From Streptomyces sp. NBC_01283 (GTDB lineage Bacteria > Actinomycetota > Actinomycetes > Streptomycetales > Streptomycetaceae): a stretch of DNA of 64,000 bases. The DNA is taken from assembly GCF_041435335.1 (NCBI RefSeq), contig NZ_CP108430.1, positions 5,121,001-5,185,000 on the forward strand, written 5' to 3'. Each line of letters starts with the position of its first letter. Within the stretch, counting starts at the first letter, position 1. The notes beneath the pieces were generated by a model. It searched no databases. It saw only the letters and a program-made list of their open reading frames with translations, and had not been told where the DNA came from. The position numbers and the translations under genes are program-made. Shown here piece after piece: positions 35,765 through 45,159 of the stretch.

Positions 35765-37557
35765 CCGCCCCGCCGTCCAATCCCCGAACCGTCCCTCTCT
35801 CCACCCCGCCCCTCCGCATAGGCAACGCCTCCGGCTTCTACGGCGACCGCTTCGATGCCATGCGCGAGATGCTCACCGGCGGTCCCCTCGACGTCCTCAC
35901 CGGCGACTACCTCGCCGAGCTGACCATGCTCATCCTCGGCCGCGACCGCCTCAAGGACCCCGCGCGCGGCTATGCGAAGACCTTCCTGCGCCAGTTGGAG
36001 GAGTGCCTGGGGCTCGCCCAGGAGCGGGGCGTCAAGATCGTCGCCAATGCGGGCGGGCTCAACCCCGGTGGACTCGCCGACGCCGTACGGGAGTTGGCAG
36101 GCCGACTCGGGATTGGCGTGCAGGTCGCGCACGTGGAGGGGGACGACCTCGGGAGCCGCTTCCCGGACGCCCTCACCGCCAACGCCTACCTCGGCGGCAC
36201 CGGAATCGCCGCCTGCCTGCGCGCCGGGGCCGATGTCGTCGTCACGGGGCGCGTGACCGACGCCGCCCTCGTCACCGGGCCCGCCGCGGCGCACTTCGGG
36301 TGGGGCGAGGGCGACCATGACCGGCTCGCCGGTGCCGTCGTCGCCGGGCACGTCCTCGAATGCGGGACGCAGGCCACCGGCGGCAACTACGCCTTCTTCG
36401 GGGAGCGTTCGGCGCGAGAACTGCTGCGGCCCGGCTTCCCGCTCGCCGAGATCCACGAGGACGGCTCCAGCGTCATCACGAAGCATGACGGCACGGGCGG
36501 ATTCGTCGACGTCGGCACGGTCACCGCACAGCTCCTGTACGAGACCTCCGGCGCCCGGTACGCGGGGCCCGACGTCACCGCCCGGCTCGACACGGTCACC
36601 CTCACGCAGGAGGGGCCCGACCGGGTCCGCGTCTCCGGCGTACGCGGAGAGGCACCGCCGCCGGATCTCAAGGTCGGCCTGAACCGGCTCGGCGGCTTCC
36701 GCAACGAAGTCGTCTTCGTCCTCACCGGGTTGGACGTGGAGGCCAAGGCCGGACTCGTCCGCGCCCAGATCGAGGACGCGCTCGCACGCTCCAAGTCGCG
36801 CCCACAAGAGGTGCGTTGGGAACTCGCCCGCACCGACAGCCCCGACGCCCCGAGCGAGGAGGCCGCCTCCGCCCTCCTGCACCTCGTCGTACGCGACCCG
36901 CAGCAGGACCCCGTCGGCCGCGCCCTGAGCGGCGCCGCGATCGAGCTCGCCCTCGGCAGCTACCCCGGATTCCACGTCACGGCACCCCCTGGCAAGGGCG
37001 CCCCCTACGGAGTCTTCGAAGCGGCGTACGTCGCACGCGGCACCGTCGACCACGTGGCCGTCCTGCCCGGCGGCGAGCGCCTCCCGGTCCAGGCTCCCGG
37101 CGGCAGCCGCGTACTCGAAGACCTCGACCAGCCGCCTCTGCCCGCACCGCTCCCGCCGGGCGGCCCCACCCGCCGCGCCCCCCTCGGCCTCGTCGCCGGG
37201 GCCCGCAGCGGCGACAAGGGCGGGGACGCGAACGTCGGCGTCTGGGTGCGGACGGACGACGCCTGGCGGTGGCTCGCCCACGAACTGACCGTCGAGCGGT
37301 TCCGCGAACTCGTCCCGGAAGCGGCGGAGTTGACGGTCGTGCGTTACGTCCTGCCGAACCTGCGGGCGCTGAACTTCGTCGTCGGGGGAATCCTCGGCGC
37401 GGGCGTCGCCTCCCAGGCCCGCTTCGACCCGCAGGCCAAGGGCCTCGGCGAGTGGCTGCGCGCCCGCCACCTGGACATACCGGCCGCACTGCTCGAAGCG
37501 ACCGAACCCGCGTCCGAACCGGAACCGACGACCGAACCGACGGAGGTACACCCGTGA
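35761..37557 (+). CDS. AtuA-family (DUF1446) acyclic terpene utilization protein
   Basis: A 598-residue protein of the AtuA/DUF1446 family, found in citronellol/geraniol and related branched acyl-CoA catabolic clusters. The N-terminal domain has [35 protein letters not shown] and [15 protein letters not shown]. The final 110 residues form the AtuA C-terminal ferredoxin-like domain ([15 protein letters not shown]). Its exact reaction is uncertain; a hydratase-type role has been suggested for the family. It overlaps both neighbours by 4 bp and is translationally coupled. Confidence 0.88.
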   Translation: MTAPPSNPRTVPLSTPPLRIGNASGFYGDRFDAMREMLTGGPLDVLTGDYLAELTMLILGRDRLKDPARGYAKTFLRQLEECLGLAQERGVKIVANAGGLNPGGLADAVRELAGRLGIGVQVAHVEGDDLGSRFPDALTANAYLGGTGIAACLRAGADVVVTGRVTDAALVTGPAAAHFGWGEGDHDRLAGAVVAGHVLECGTQATGGNYAFFGERSARELLRPGFPLAEIHEDGSSVITKHDGTGGFVDVGTVTAQLLYETSGARYAGPDVTARLDTVTLTQEGPDRVRVSGVRGEAPPPDLKVGLNRLGGFRNEVVFVLTGLDVEAKAGLVRAQIEDALARSKSRPQEVRWELARTDSPDAPSEEAASALLHLVVRDPQQDPVGRALSGAAIELALGSYPGFHVTAPPGKGAPYGVFEAAYVARGTVDHVAVLPGGERLPVQAPGGSRVLEDLDQPPLPAPLPPGGPTRRAPLGLVAGARSGDKGGDANVGVWVRTDDAWRWLAHELTVERFRELVPEAAELTVVRYVLPNLRALNFVVGGILGAGVASQARFDPQAKGLGEWLRARHLDIPAALLEATEPASEPEPTTEPTEVHP

Positions 37558-39155
37558 CCGTCCTCGCGTCCGCGCTCGACCCCGCGAGCGCCGAGTACGC
37601 CGAGCACCGCGAGGCCATGCTGGCCAAGCTCGCCGAGCTCGACGCCGAGCAGGCCAAGGCCCTTGAGGGCGGCGGCGAGAAGTACGTCGCCCGGCACCGC
37701 AAGCGCGGCAAGCTCCTCGCCCGGGAGCGCATCGAGCTACTCCTCGACCCGGACACGCCGTTCCTCGAACTGTCGCCGCTCGCCGCCTGGGGGAGCGACT
37801 ACCCCGTCGGCGCCTCCATGGTCACCGGCATCGGCGTCGTCGAGGGCGTGGAGTGCCTGATCACCGCCAACGACCCGACCGTGCGCGGCGGTGCCAGCAA
37901 CCCCTGGACCCTGAAGAAGGCCTTCCGCGCGCACGAGATCGGGCACGCCAACCGGCTGCCGTCCCTCCACCTCGTGGAGTCGGGCGGCGCCGATCTGCCG
38001 TCGCAGAAGGAGATCTTCATCCCGGGCGGCGCCCTCTTCAAACACCTCACCCAGTCGTCCGCCGCCGGTATCCCGACCGTGGCGGTCGTGTTCGGCAACT
38101 CCACGGCGGGCGGGGCGTACGTCCCCGGCATGAGCGACCACGTGATCATGGTCAAGGAGCGCGCCAAGGTCTTCCTCGGCGGGCCGCCGCTCGTGAAGAT
38201 GGCCACCGGCGAGGAGAGCGACGACGAGTCGCTCGGCGGCGCCGAGATGCACGCCCGCACCTCCGGCCTCGCGGACTACCTCGCCGAGGACGAGCGCGAC
38301 GCCCTGAGGCAGGCCCGCCGGGTCGTGAAACGGCTCAACTGGCGCAAGGCGTACGCGGATCCGGTCGCCGTCGTCGAGCCGCCCAAGTACGACCCGGACG
38401 AGCTGCTCGGCATCGTGCCCGGCGACCTCAAGGTGCCCTTCGACCCGCACGAGGTCATCGCGCGCATCGTCGACGCCTCCGACTTCGACGAGTTCAAGCC
38501 GCTCTACGGGACGAGTCTCACCACTGGGTGGGCCTCGCTGCACGGCTATCCCATCGGCATCCTCGCCAACGCGCAGGGCGTGCTCTTCAGCGAGGAGTCC
38601 CAGAAGGCCGCCCAGTTCATCCAGTTGGCCAACCAGCGCGACATCCCGCTGCTCTTCCTGCACAACACCACCGGCTACATGGTCGGCAAGGAGTACGAGC
38701 AGGGCGGCATCATCAAGCACGGCGCGATGATGATCAACGCGGTGTCGAACTCGCGCGTGCCGCACCTCAGCGTGCTCATGGGCGCCTCGTACGGAGCCGG
38801 GCACTACGGCATGTGCGGGCGCGCCTATGACCCGCGCTTCCTCTTCGCCTGGCCCAGCGCCAAGTCGGCCGTGATGGGCCCGCAGCAGCTCGCCGGCGTG
38901 CTCTCGATCGTGGCCCGCGCCTCCGCCGCCGCGAAGGGCCAGCCCTACGACGACGACGCCGACGCGGGCCTGCGCGCGATGGTGGAGCAGCAGATCGAGT
39001 CGGAGTCGCTGCCGATGTTCCTCTCCGGGCGGCTCTACGACGACGGCGTCATCGACCCCCGTGACACCCGCACGGTCCTCGGCCTGTGCCTGTCCGCGAT
39101 CCACACCGCCCCTTACGAGGGCGCGCGCGGTGGCTTCGGCGTCTTCCGGATGTGA
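37554..39155 (+). CDS. Acyl-CoA carboxylase, carboxyltransferase (beta) subunit
   Basis: A 533-residue biotin-dependent carboxyltransferase. It moves CO2 from carboxybiotin to an enoyl- or acyl-CoA. Two crotonase-fold halves are seen: the N-terminal CoA site around ANDPTVRGGASNPWTLKK and the C-terminal GGIIKHGAMMINAVSNSRVPHLSV. The oxyanion glycine region GASYGAGHYGMCGRAYDPRF resembles methylcrotonyl- and geranyl-CoA carboxylases. The GTG start follows GGAGG and overlaps the AtuA stop by 4 bp. It partners the alpha subunit encoded 8 bp downstream. Confidence 0.9.
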   Translation: MTVLASALDPASAEYAEHREAMLAKLAELDAEQAKALEGGGEKYVARHRKRGKLLARERIELLLDPDTPFLELSPLAAWGSDYPVGASMVTGIGVVEGVECLITANDPTVRGGASNPWTLKKAFRAHEIGHANRLPSLHLVESGGADLPSQKEIFIPGGALFKHLTQSSAAGIPTVAVVFGNSTAGGAYVPGMSDHVIMVKERAKVFLGGPPLVKMATGEESDDESLGGAEMHARTSGLADYLAEDERDALRQARRVVKRLNWRKAYADPVAVVEPPKYDPDELLGIVPGDLKVPFDPHEVIARIVDASDFDEFKPLYGTSLTTGWASLHGYPIGILANAQGVLFSEESQKAAQFIQLANQRDIPLLFLHNTTGYMVGKEYEQGGIIKHGAMMINAVSNSRVPHLSVLMGASYGAGHYGMCGRAYDPRFLFAWPSAKSAVMGPQQLAGVLSIVARASAAAKGQPYDDDADAGLRAMVEQQIESESLPMFLSGRLYDDGVIDPRDTRTVLGLCLSAIHTAPYEGARGGFGVFRM

Positions 39156-39163
39156 GGACCTCC

Positions 39164-41122
39164 ATGACGAACCCCATGAACCACACCAGCTCTGACAACC
39201 CCGCCAACCCCGCCAACCCAACCAACCCAACCAACCCAACCAACCCCACGGTGATCAACTCCGTACTCGTCGCCAACCGGGGCGAGATCGCCTGCCGCGT
39301 CTTCCGCACCTGCCGCGACCTGGGCATCGCCACGGTGGCGGTGTACTCCGACGCCGACGCGGACGCCCTGCACGTCCGCGAGGCCGAATCCGCCGTGCGG
39401 CTGCCGGGCACGGCGCCCGCCGACACGTATCTGCGCGGCGAGCTCGTCGTGAAGGCGGCGCAGGCGGCCGGCGCGGACGCCGTCCATCCCGGCTACGGCT
39501 TCCTCTCCGAGAACGCGGACTTCGCGCGTGCCGTCCTGGACGCCGGGCTCGTGTGGATCGGGCCGCCGCCGGAGGCGATCGAGTCCATGGCCTCCAAGAC
39601 GCGCGCCAAGGAACTCATGGGCATCGCGCCGCTGGGCCTGGAGGACGTCACCCAGGCCGATCTGCCGGTCCTGGTGAAGGCGGCGTCCGGCGGCGGCGGA
39701 CGTGGCATGCGCGTCGTACGGGTACTGGGCGAGCTGAAGGGTGAGTTGGAGGCTGCACGCGCGGAGGCCGCCAGCGCCTTCGGGGACGGCGAGGTCTTCG
39801 TCGAGCCCTACCTGGAGGGCGGCCGGCACGTCGAGGTGCAGATCATGGCCGACGCGTACGACACCGTCTGGGCGCTCGGCACGCGGGACTGCACCCTCCA
39901 GCGCAGACACCAGAAGGTCATCGAGGAGTCCCCGGCGCCCGGTCTGGCCGGCGCGCTCGTCGCCGAGCTGCACGCGCAGGCCGTGCGTGCGGCGCGCGTG
40001 ACCGGGTATCGCGGGGCGGGCACGGTGGAGTTCCTGGTCGACGGCGACCGGGCGCACTTCCTGGAGATGAACACCCGGCTCCAGGTCGAACACCCGGTCA
40101 CGGAGGCCGTGTTCGACATCGACCTCGTGGCGCTGCAGATCCAGGTCGCGCAGGGCACACGGCTCGCGGAGGAACCCCCGCCCGCGCGCGGCCACGCCGT
40201 CGAGGCCCGCCTCTACGCCGAGGACCCGGCGGCCGGGTGGGCCCCGCAGACCGGCACCCTGCACCGGCTCTCCGTGCCGGGCGTGCGGCTCGACACCGGG
40301 TACGTGGACGGCGACACGATCGGCGTGCACTACGACCCGATGCTGGCCAAGGCTGTCGCGTACGCCCCCACGCGGGCGGAGGCCCTGCGCACCCTCGCGG
40401 GTGCGCTGGAGCGCGCGGTCGTCCACGGGCCCGTCACCAACAGGGAGCTGCTCGTACGGTCCCTGCGGCATCCGGAGTTCGTAGAGGCCCGCATGGACAC
40501 GGGCTTCTACGACCGGTACGTCACCGAGCTCGCGGCCCCCGCCCCGGACCCGCACGCACCGCTGGCCGCCGCCCTCGCCGACGCGCACGGGCGCTCGCGG
40601 TTCGGCGGCTGGCGCAACCTCGCGTCGCAGCCGCAGGTCAAGCTCTTCCGGAGCGAGCCGGACGGCACCGAACACGAGGTGCGCTACCGGCACACGCGGG
40701 AGGGGCTGAGCGCGGACGGGGTGCGCGTGCTCTCCGTTTCGGGTCAGCTCGTCGTGCTCGAAGTCGACGGCGTACGAAGGAAGTTCGCCGTGAGCCGGTA
40801 CGGCGACGAGCGCGTGTACGTCGGTAACACCGCCCTCACCGCGCTCCCGCTGCTCCCCGAACCCACCGCCCGGCAGGAGCCGGGGTCCCTGCTCGCCCCG
40901 ATGCCGGGCACCGTCGTGCGCCTGGCCGACGGGCTCACCGAGGGGGCGCGGGTCACCGCCGGGCAGCCCCTCATCTGGCTGGAGGCCATGAAGATGGAGC
41001 ACCGCATCTCCGCTCCCGCCTCCGGCACGCTCACCGCCCTGCACGCCGCGCCCGGCCGCCAGGTCGAGGTCGGGGCGCTGCTCGCAGTCGTAGCCGCCGT
41101 ACAGGAGGAGCAATCCGTATGA
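39164..41122 (+). CDS. Acyl-CoA carboxylase, biotin carboxylase/BCCP (alpha) subunit
   Basis: A 652-residue fusion of biotin carboxylase (start SVLVANRGEIACRVFRTC, ATP-grasp loop KAASGGGGRGMR, MNTRLQVEHPVTE) and a C-terminal biotinyl domain (EAMKMEH, biotinyl Lys610). The ATP-grasp region before KAASGGG is a few residues shorter than in most paralogues. The first 28 residues are an unusual NP(A/T) repeat encoded by AACCCAACC-type DNA. The ATG at 39164 has GAGGA before it, while the in-frame GTG just before INSVLVANRG has no ribosome site. The following acyl-CoA dehydrogenase gene overlaps by 4 bp. Confidence 0.9.
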   Translation: MTNPMNHTSSDNPANPANPTNPTNPTNPTVINSVLVANRGEIACRVFRTCRDLGIATVAVYSDADADALHVREAESAVRLPGTAPADTYLRGELVVKAAQAAGADAVHPGYGFLSENADFARAVLDAGLVWIGPPPEAIESMASKTRAKELMGIAPLGLEDVTQADLPVLVKAASGGGGRGMRVVRVLGELKGELEAARAEAASAFGDGEVFVEPYLEGGRHVEVQIMADAYDTVWALGTRDCTLQRRHQKVIEESPAPGLAGALVAELHAQAVRAARVTGYRGAGTVEFLVDGDRAHFLEMNTRLQVEHPVTEAVFDIDLVALQIQVAQGTRLAEEPPPARGHAVEARLYAEDPAAGWAPQTGTLHRLSVPGVRLDTGYVDGDTIGVHYDPMLAKAVAYAPTRAEALRTLAGALERAVVHGPVTNRELLVRSLRHPEFVEARMDTGFYDRYVTELAAPAPDPHAPLAAALADAHGRSRFGGWRNLASQPQVKLFRSEPDGTEHEVRYRHTREGLSADGVRVLSVSGQLVVLEVDGVRRKFAVSRYGDERVYVGNTALTALPLLPEPTARQEPGSLLAPMPGTVVRLADGLTEGARVTAGQPLIWLEAMKMEHRISAPASGTLTALHAAPGRQVEVGALLAVVAAVQEEQSV

Positions 41123-42285
41123 GCACCGTCCTCGAAACCGAAGAGCACCAGGCACTGCGCGCGGCCGTCGCCGCACTCGGCAGGCGTTACGGCCGCGACT
41201 ACCTCACCCGCGTCGTCCGGGACGAGGGCCACCCCGACGCGCTGTGGGCCGACGCCGCCAAGCTCGGCTACCTCGGCGTGAACCTGCCCGAGGAGTACGG
41301 CGGCGGGGGCGGCGGGATAGCCGAACTGTCCATCGTCCTGGAGGAGTTGGGTGCCGCCGGGTGCCCCCTCCTGATGATGGTCGTCTCGCCCGCGATCTGC
41401 GGCACCGTCATCGCCCGCTTCGGCACCGACGAGCAGAAGGCGGCCTGGCTGCCCGGTCTCGCCGACGGCAGCCGCACCATGGCGTTCGGCATCACCGAGC
41501 CCGACGCGGGCTCCAACTCCCACCGGATCACCACCACCGCCCGCAAGGACGAGGCGAGCGGCGACTGGCTCCTGACCGGCCGCAAGGTCTTCATCTCCGG
41601 CGTCGACATCGCCGACGCCACGCTCATAGTCGGCCGTACGGAGGACGCGCGGACCGGCAGCCTCAAGCCCTGCCTCTTCATCGTCCCGCGCGACACGGAG
41701 GGCTTCCAGCGGCGGCAGATCGAGATGGAACTCCAGGCGCCGGAGAAGCAGTTCGAGCTGACCCTGGACGACGTACGGCTGCCCCCGGAAGCCCTGGTGG
41801 GCGACGAGGACGCCGGGCTGCTCCAGCTCTTCGCGGGACTCAACCCCGAGCGGATCATGACCGCGGCGTTCTCGATCGGCATGGCGCGTTACGCCCTCTC
41901 CCGGGCCGTCGGATACGCCAAGGAACGCAGCGTCTGGAAGAGCCCGATCGGCGCCCACCAGGCGATCGCGCACCCTCTCGCGCAGTCCCACATCGACATC
42001 GAGCTGGCCCGCCTGATGATGCAGAAGGCCGCCAGGCTCTACGACGAGGGCGACGACATGGGCGCGGGCGAGGCCGCCAACATGGCCAAGCTCGCGGCGG
42101 CCGACGCCTGTGTGAAGACCGTCGACCAGTCCGTGCACACGCTCGGCGGCAACGGCCTGACGAAGGAGTTCGGCCTCGCGTCGCTGATCGTGGCGTCGAG
42201 GGTGGCGCGGATCGCCCCGGTGAGCAGGGAGATGATCCTGAACTACGTCTCGCACCAGACGCTCGGCCTGCCCAAGTCGTACTGA
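41119..42285 (+). CDS. Acyl-CoA dehydrogenase
   Basis: A 388-residue FAD-dependent acyl-CoA dehydrogenase. The FAD/substrate motif is AFGITEPDAGSNSHRITT, and the C-terminal helix region carries QSVHTLGGNGLTKEFG. The catalytic base is likely within a Glu-containing C-terminal segment. It would introduce the alpha-beta double bond before carboxylation, as citronellyl- or isovaleryl-CoA dehydrogenases do. It overlaps the alpha subunit by 4 bp. Its stop codon lies inside the first of three direct 13-bp repeats. Confidence 0.9.
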   Translation: MSTVLETEEHQALRAAVAALGRRYGRDYLTRVVRDEGHPDALWADAAKLGYLGVNLPEEYGGGGGGIAELSIVLEELGAAGCPLLMMVVSPAICGTVIARFGTDEQKAAWLPGLADGSRTMAFGITEPDAGSNSHRITTTARKDEASGDWLLTGRKVFISGVDIADATLIVGRTEDARTGSLKPCLFIVPRDTEGFQRRQIEMELQAPEKQFELTLDDVRLPPEALVGDEDAGLLQLFAGLNPERIMTAAFSIGMARYALSRAVGYAKERSVWKSPIGAHQAIAHPLAQSHIDIELARLMMQKAARLYDEGDDMGAGEAANMAKLAAADACVKTVDQSVHTLGGNGLTKEFGLASLIVASRVARIAPVSREMILNYVSHQTLGLPKSY

Positions 42286-42313
42286 TCAGTCGTACTGACC
42301 AGTCGTACTGATC
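42275..42313. repeat. Three tandem 13-bp repeats
   Basis: AGTCGTACTGATC, AGTCGTACTGACC and AGTCGTACTGATC run without a gap from the last codons of the acyl-CoA dehydrogenase gene into the spacer. The first unit contains the stop codon. Confidence 0.9.
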
Positions 42314-42358
42314 CCGACGGGACACCGCCCGCCCCGCCCGCCAACCGCTGGAGAACGC

Positions 42359-43093
42359 ATGGCACTCGTGCACACGCCCCCGGAGCGCGGCATCGTCACG
42401 CTCACCCTGGACAACCCCGCCAACCGCAACGCGATCTCGGCCGGGCTGCTGCGGGAACTCGCCGGGGCACTCGACACCTGCGGCAAGGACCCCGGCGTAC
42501 GCGCGGTCGTCCTCACGCACACCGGCTCCACGTTCTGCTCGGGCGCCGATCTGCGGGAGCCGCCGGACCCGGCCGTCCTCGTGGGACTGCTCCGGCAGAT
42601 CGTGGAGCTGCCGAAGCCGGTGGTCGCACGGGTGGACGGGCATGTGCGGGCGGGCGGGCTCGGGCTGCTCGGCGTGTGCGACATGGCGGTGGCGGGGCCG
42701 GGGGCTTCGTTCGCGCTCACCGAGGTACGGATCGGGGTGGCGCCCGCGGTCATCTCCATGCCGCTGCTCGCCCGCCTCGACCCGAGCGCCGCGTCACGCT
42801 ACTTCCTCACCGGGGAGCGCTTCGGCGGGGCGGAGGCGGCGCGGATCGGTCTGGTGACGGCGGCGGGGGACGACGTGGACGCCGAGCTCGCGCCCCTGGC
42901 CGACGGGTTGCGCAAGGCGGCGCCGCAGGCCCTGGCCGAGACGAAGAAGCTGCTCACGGCTAGGGTGCTCGACGCATTCGACCACCACACGGACTCGCTC
43001 ATCGCCCTGTCCGCGCGGCTCTTCGGCTCCGAGGAGGCGCGCGAGGGGATGGGTGCGTTCCTCGAACGACGGGAGTGCCCATGGGTGCTGTGA
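42359..43093 (+). CDS. Enoyl-CoA hydratase/isomerase
   Basis: A 244-residue crotonase-fold protein. The oxyanion regions are STFCSGADL and HVRAGGLGLLGVCDMAVA. In place of the two catalytic Glu of ECH1 it has EVRIGVAPAVIS with one Glu at the start of that motif, as in many hydratases of branched acyl-CoA pathways. It would hydrate the carboxylated enoyl-CoA, as AtuE or LiuC do. The ATG at 42359 follows CTGGAG. The tetR gene overlaps its 3' end by 13 bp. Confidence 0.88.
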   Translation: MALVHTPPERGIVTLTLDNPANRNAISAGLLRELAGALDTCGKDPGVRAVVLTHTGSTFCSGADLREPPDPAVLVGLLRQIVELPKPVVARVDGHVRAGGLGLLGVCDMAVAGPGASFALTEVRIGVAPAVISMPLLARLDPSAASRYFLTGERFGGAEAARIGLVTAAGDDVDAELAPLADGLRKAAPQALAETKKLLTARVLDAFDHHTDSLIALSARLFGSEEAREGMGAFLERRECPWVL

Positions 43094-43671
43094 CCGCGGC
43101 CGACCGCTCGCCCAAGCAGGACCGCAGCCGTGCCACGCGGCAGCGGCTCCTAGAGGCCGCGGTGGCGTGCCTCGCCGAGAGCGGCTGGGCGGGGTCCACG
43201 GTCTCCGTGGTCGCCGAGCGGGCCGGGGTCTCGCGGGGCGCCGCCCAGCATCACTTCCCGACGCGGGAGGACCTGTTCACGGCGGCGGTGGAGTACGTGG
43301 CCGAGCAGCGGTCCACCGCGCTGCGGGAGCTGCCCGCGCAGGACCGGGTCTCGGTGGTGGCCGCCCTGGTCGATCTCTACACGGGTCCGCTCTTCCGGGC
43401 GGCGCTGCATCTGTGGGTGGCGGCGTCGAACGAGCCCCAGCTCGGCTCCCGGGTGACGGAGCTGGAGGCGCGGGTGGGCCGTGAGACGCACCGGATCGCG
43501 GTACAGCTCCTGGACGCCGACGAGTCCCGGCCGGGCGTCAGGGAGACCGTCCAGGGGCTCCTGGACATGGCGCGGGGCCTGGGCCTGGCGAACCTGCTGA
43601 CGGACGACAAGGCCCGGCGGGAGCGCGTGGTGGGGGAGTGGGCGCGGCTGCTGGACGTGGCGCTGTCCTGA
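43081..43671 (+). CDS. TetR-family regulator of the acyl-CoA operon
   Basis: A 196-residue TetR regulator. The HTH is AGSTVSVVAERAGVSRGAAQHHFPTREDLF, and a helical ligand domain of about 130 residues follows. Its position as last gene of the acyl-CoA operon, with 13 bp overlapping the hydratase gene, suggests it represses the operon until an acyl-CoA or terpenoid intermediate binds. ATG 43081 has GGGAG five bases upstream; GTG 43075 is an alternative. A palindrome of suitable form covers the operon promoter. Confidence 0.85.
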   Translation: MGAVTAADRSPKQDRSRATRQRLLEAAVACLAESGWAGSTVSVVAERAGVSRGAAQHHFPTREDLFTAAVEYVAEQRSTALRELPAQDRVSVVAALVDLYTGPLFRAALHLWVAASNEPQLGSRVTELEARVGRETHRIAVQLLDADESRPGVRETVQGLLDMARGLGLANLLTDDKARRERVVGEWARLLDVALS

Positions 43672-43684
43672 GCGGGGTCTGCCC

Positions 43685-43725
43685 CGGACGCCGGGCGGGC
43701 CGCGGTCCGGCCCGCCCGGCGTCCG
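43685..43725. terminator. Bidirectional terminator, 18-bp stem
   Basis: Arms 43685-43702 and 43708-43725 pair perfectly across a CGGTC loop. It separates the acyl-CoA operon from the convergent citrate synthase gene. Confidence 0.9.
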
Positions 43726-43743
43726 AGGTCGTGGCCGACCGCC

Positions 43744-44844
43744 CTACCTCGCGATGTCCCCGTACCCCTCGACCTCCCGTGGGTCCCGCGTGCCGGGACC
43801 CACGTACCTGGCCGAGGGGCGGACCAGCCGCCCCGTGCGCTTCTGCTCAAGGATGTGCGCCGACCAGCCGGCCGTCCTCGCGCACGTGAACATCGACGTG
43901 AACATGTGCGCGGGCACCTCGGCGAAGTCGAGGACGATCGCGGCCCAGAACTCGACGTTCGTCGCCAGGACCCGGTCGGGGCGGCGGGCGTGCAGCTCGT
44001 CGAGCGCGGCCTTCTCCAGCGCCTGGGCCACCTCGAAGCGGGGAGCGCCCAGCTCGCGTGCCGTGCGGCGCAGGACCCTGGCGCGGGGGTCCTCGGCCCG
44101 GTACACCCGGTGGCCGAAGCCCATCAGCCGCTCGCCCTTGTCCAGCGCCTGCCGCACGTACGCGGCCGCGTCGCCGGTCCGCTCGATCTCCTCGATCATG
44201 CCGAGGACACGGGAGGGCGCACCGCCGTGCAGGGGGCCCGACATGGCACCCACGGCGCCCGAGAGTGCCGCCGCGACGTCCGCGCCCGTCGAGGAGATGA
44301 CGCGGGCCGTGAACGTGGAGGCGTTCATGCCGTGCTCGGCGGCCGACGTCCAGTACGCGTCGACGGCCTGGACGTGCTTGGGGTCGGGCTCGCCGCGCCA
44401 GCGCTTCATGAAGCGCTCCACGACCGTGTCCGCCTTGTCGATCTCGCGCTGCGGCACCATCGGCAGACCCTGGCCGCGGGCGGACTGGGCGACGTACGAG
44501 AGCGCCATGACGGCGGCCCGCGCGAGGTCGTCGCGGGCTTCCTGCTCGCTGATGTCCAGGAGCGGCTTCAGGCCCCACACGGGGGCGAGCATCGCGAGGG
44601 CGGACTGGACGTCGACGCGGATGTCGCCGGAGTGCACCGGGATGGGGAACGGCTCGGCCGGCGGCAGGCCGGGGTTGAAGGCGCCGTCGACGAGCAGGCC
44701 CCAGACGTTGCCGAAGGAGACGTGGCCGACCAGATCCTCGATGTCGACGCCGCGATAGCGAAGCGCGCCGCCTTCCTTATCCGGTTCGGCGATCTCCGTC
44801 TCGAACGCGATGACTCCCTCAAGTCCGGGTACGAAGTCGGACAT
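43744..44844 (-). CDS. Citrate synthase (type 2/short)
   Basis: A 366-residue citrate synthase that condenses acetyl-CoA with oxaloacetate. Catalytic His residues are in EHGMNASTFTARV and MGFGHRVYRAEDPR, and the active-site Asp is in the region ATNVEFWAAIVLDF. The length fits the shorter actinobacterial paralogue (citrate synthase 2 or methylcitrate-like). ATG 44844 follows GAGGAG; a longer frame to 44901 has no support. A 315-bp region separates it from the divergent pdxH gene. Confidence 0.9.
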   Translation of the reverse strand: MSDFVPGLEGVIAFETEIAEPDKEGGALRYRGVDIEDLVGHVSFGNVWGLLVDGAFNPGLPPAEPFPIPVHSGDIRVDVQSALAMLAPVWGLKPLLDISEQEARDDLARAAVMALSYVAQSARGQGLPMVPQREIDKADTVVERFMKRWRGEPDPKHVQAVDAYWTSAAEHGMNASTFTARVISSTGADVAAALSGAVGAMSGPLHGGAPSRVLGMIEEIERTGDAAAYVRQALDKGERLMGFGHRVYRAEDPRARVLRRTARELGAPRFEVAQALEKAALDELHARRPDRVLATNVEFWAAIVLDFAEVPAHMFTSMFTCARTAGWSAHILEQKRTGRLVRPSARYVGPGTRDPREVEGYGDIAR

Positions 44845-45159
44845 CAGGCGGCTCCTCGTGATGTGTACGACAGATGGTGGTGACAGACAGCTCGTGACCA
44901 TGTGTCAGAAGTGGGCATTATCGGTCCGGTTCCGCGGTCTGCCGGTGCGCTGACGGCTTCCGGTATTCGACTCGCGGTCCGGATCGGTCACCCCGGTGAT
45001 GCCCCGTGCGGCTGGTGGTCACCCAACCGATTCGGCAGCCGCACGATATCCCCTGGTGCCACCCTTGGCGATGGTCTGCGGCACTCAGTGCCACACGTCA
45101 CCTCCCCGTGGTGGACGACAGCCCGTCGGACAGCCCTTCGTATACGGCAAGATGACGGC
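44845..45159. promoter_or_regulatory. Divergent citrate synthase/pdxH promoter region
   Basis: No gene is seen. The segment includes a perfect 13-bp palindrome GGCACTCAGTGCC (45080-45092), 67 bp before the pdxH start. A TGACA...TGTCA pair lies near 44880-44906. Either could be an operator. No consensus promoter was convincing. Confidence 0.4.
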
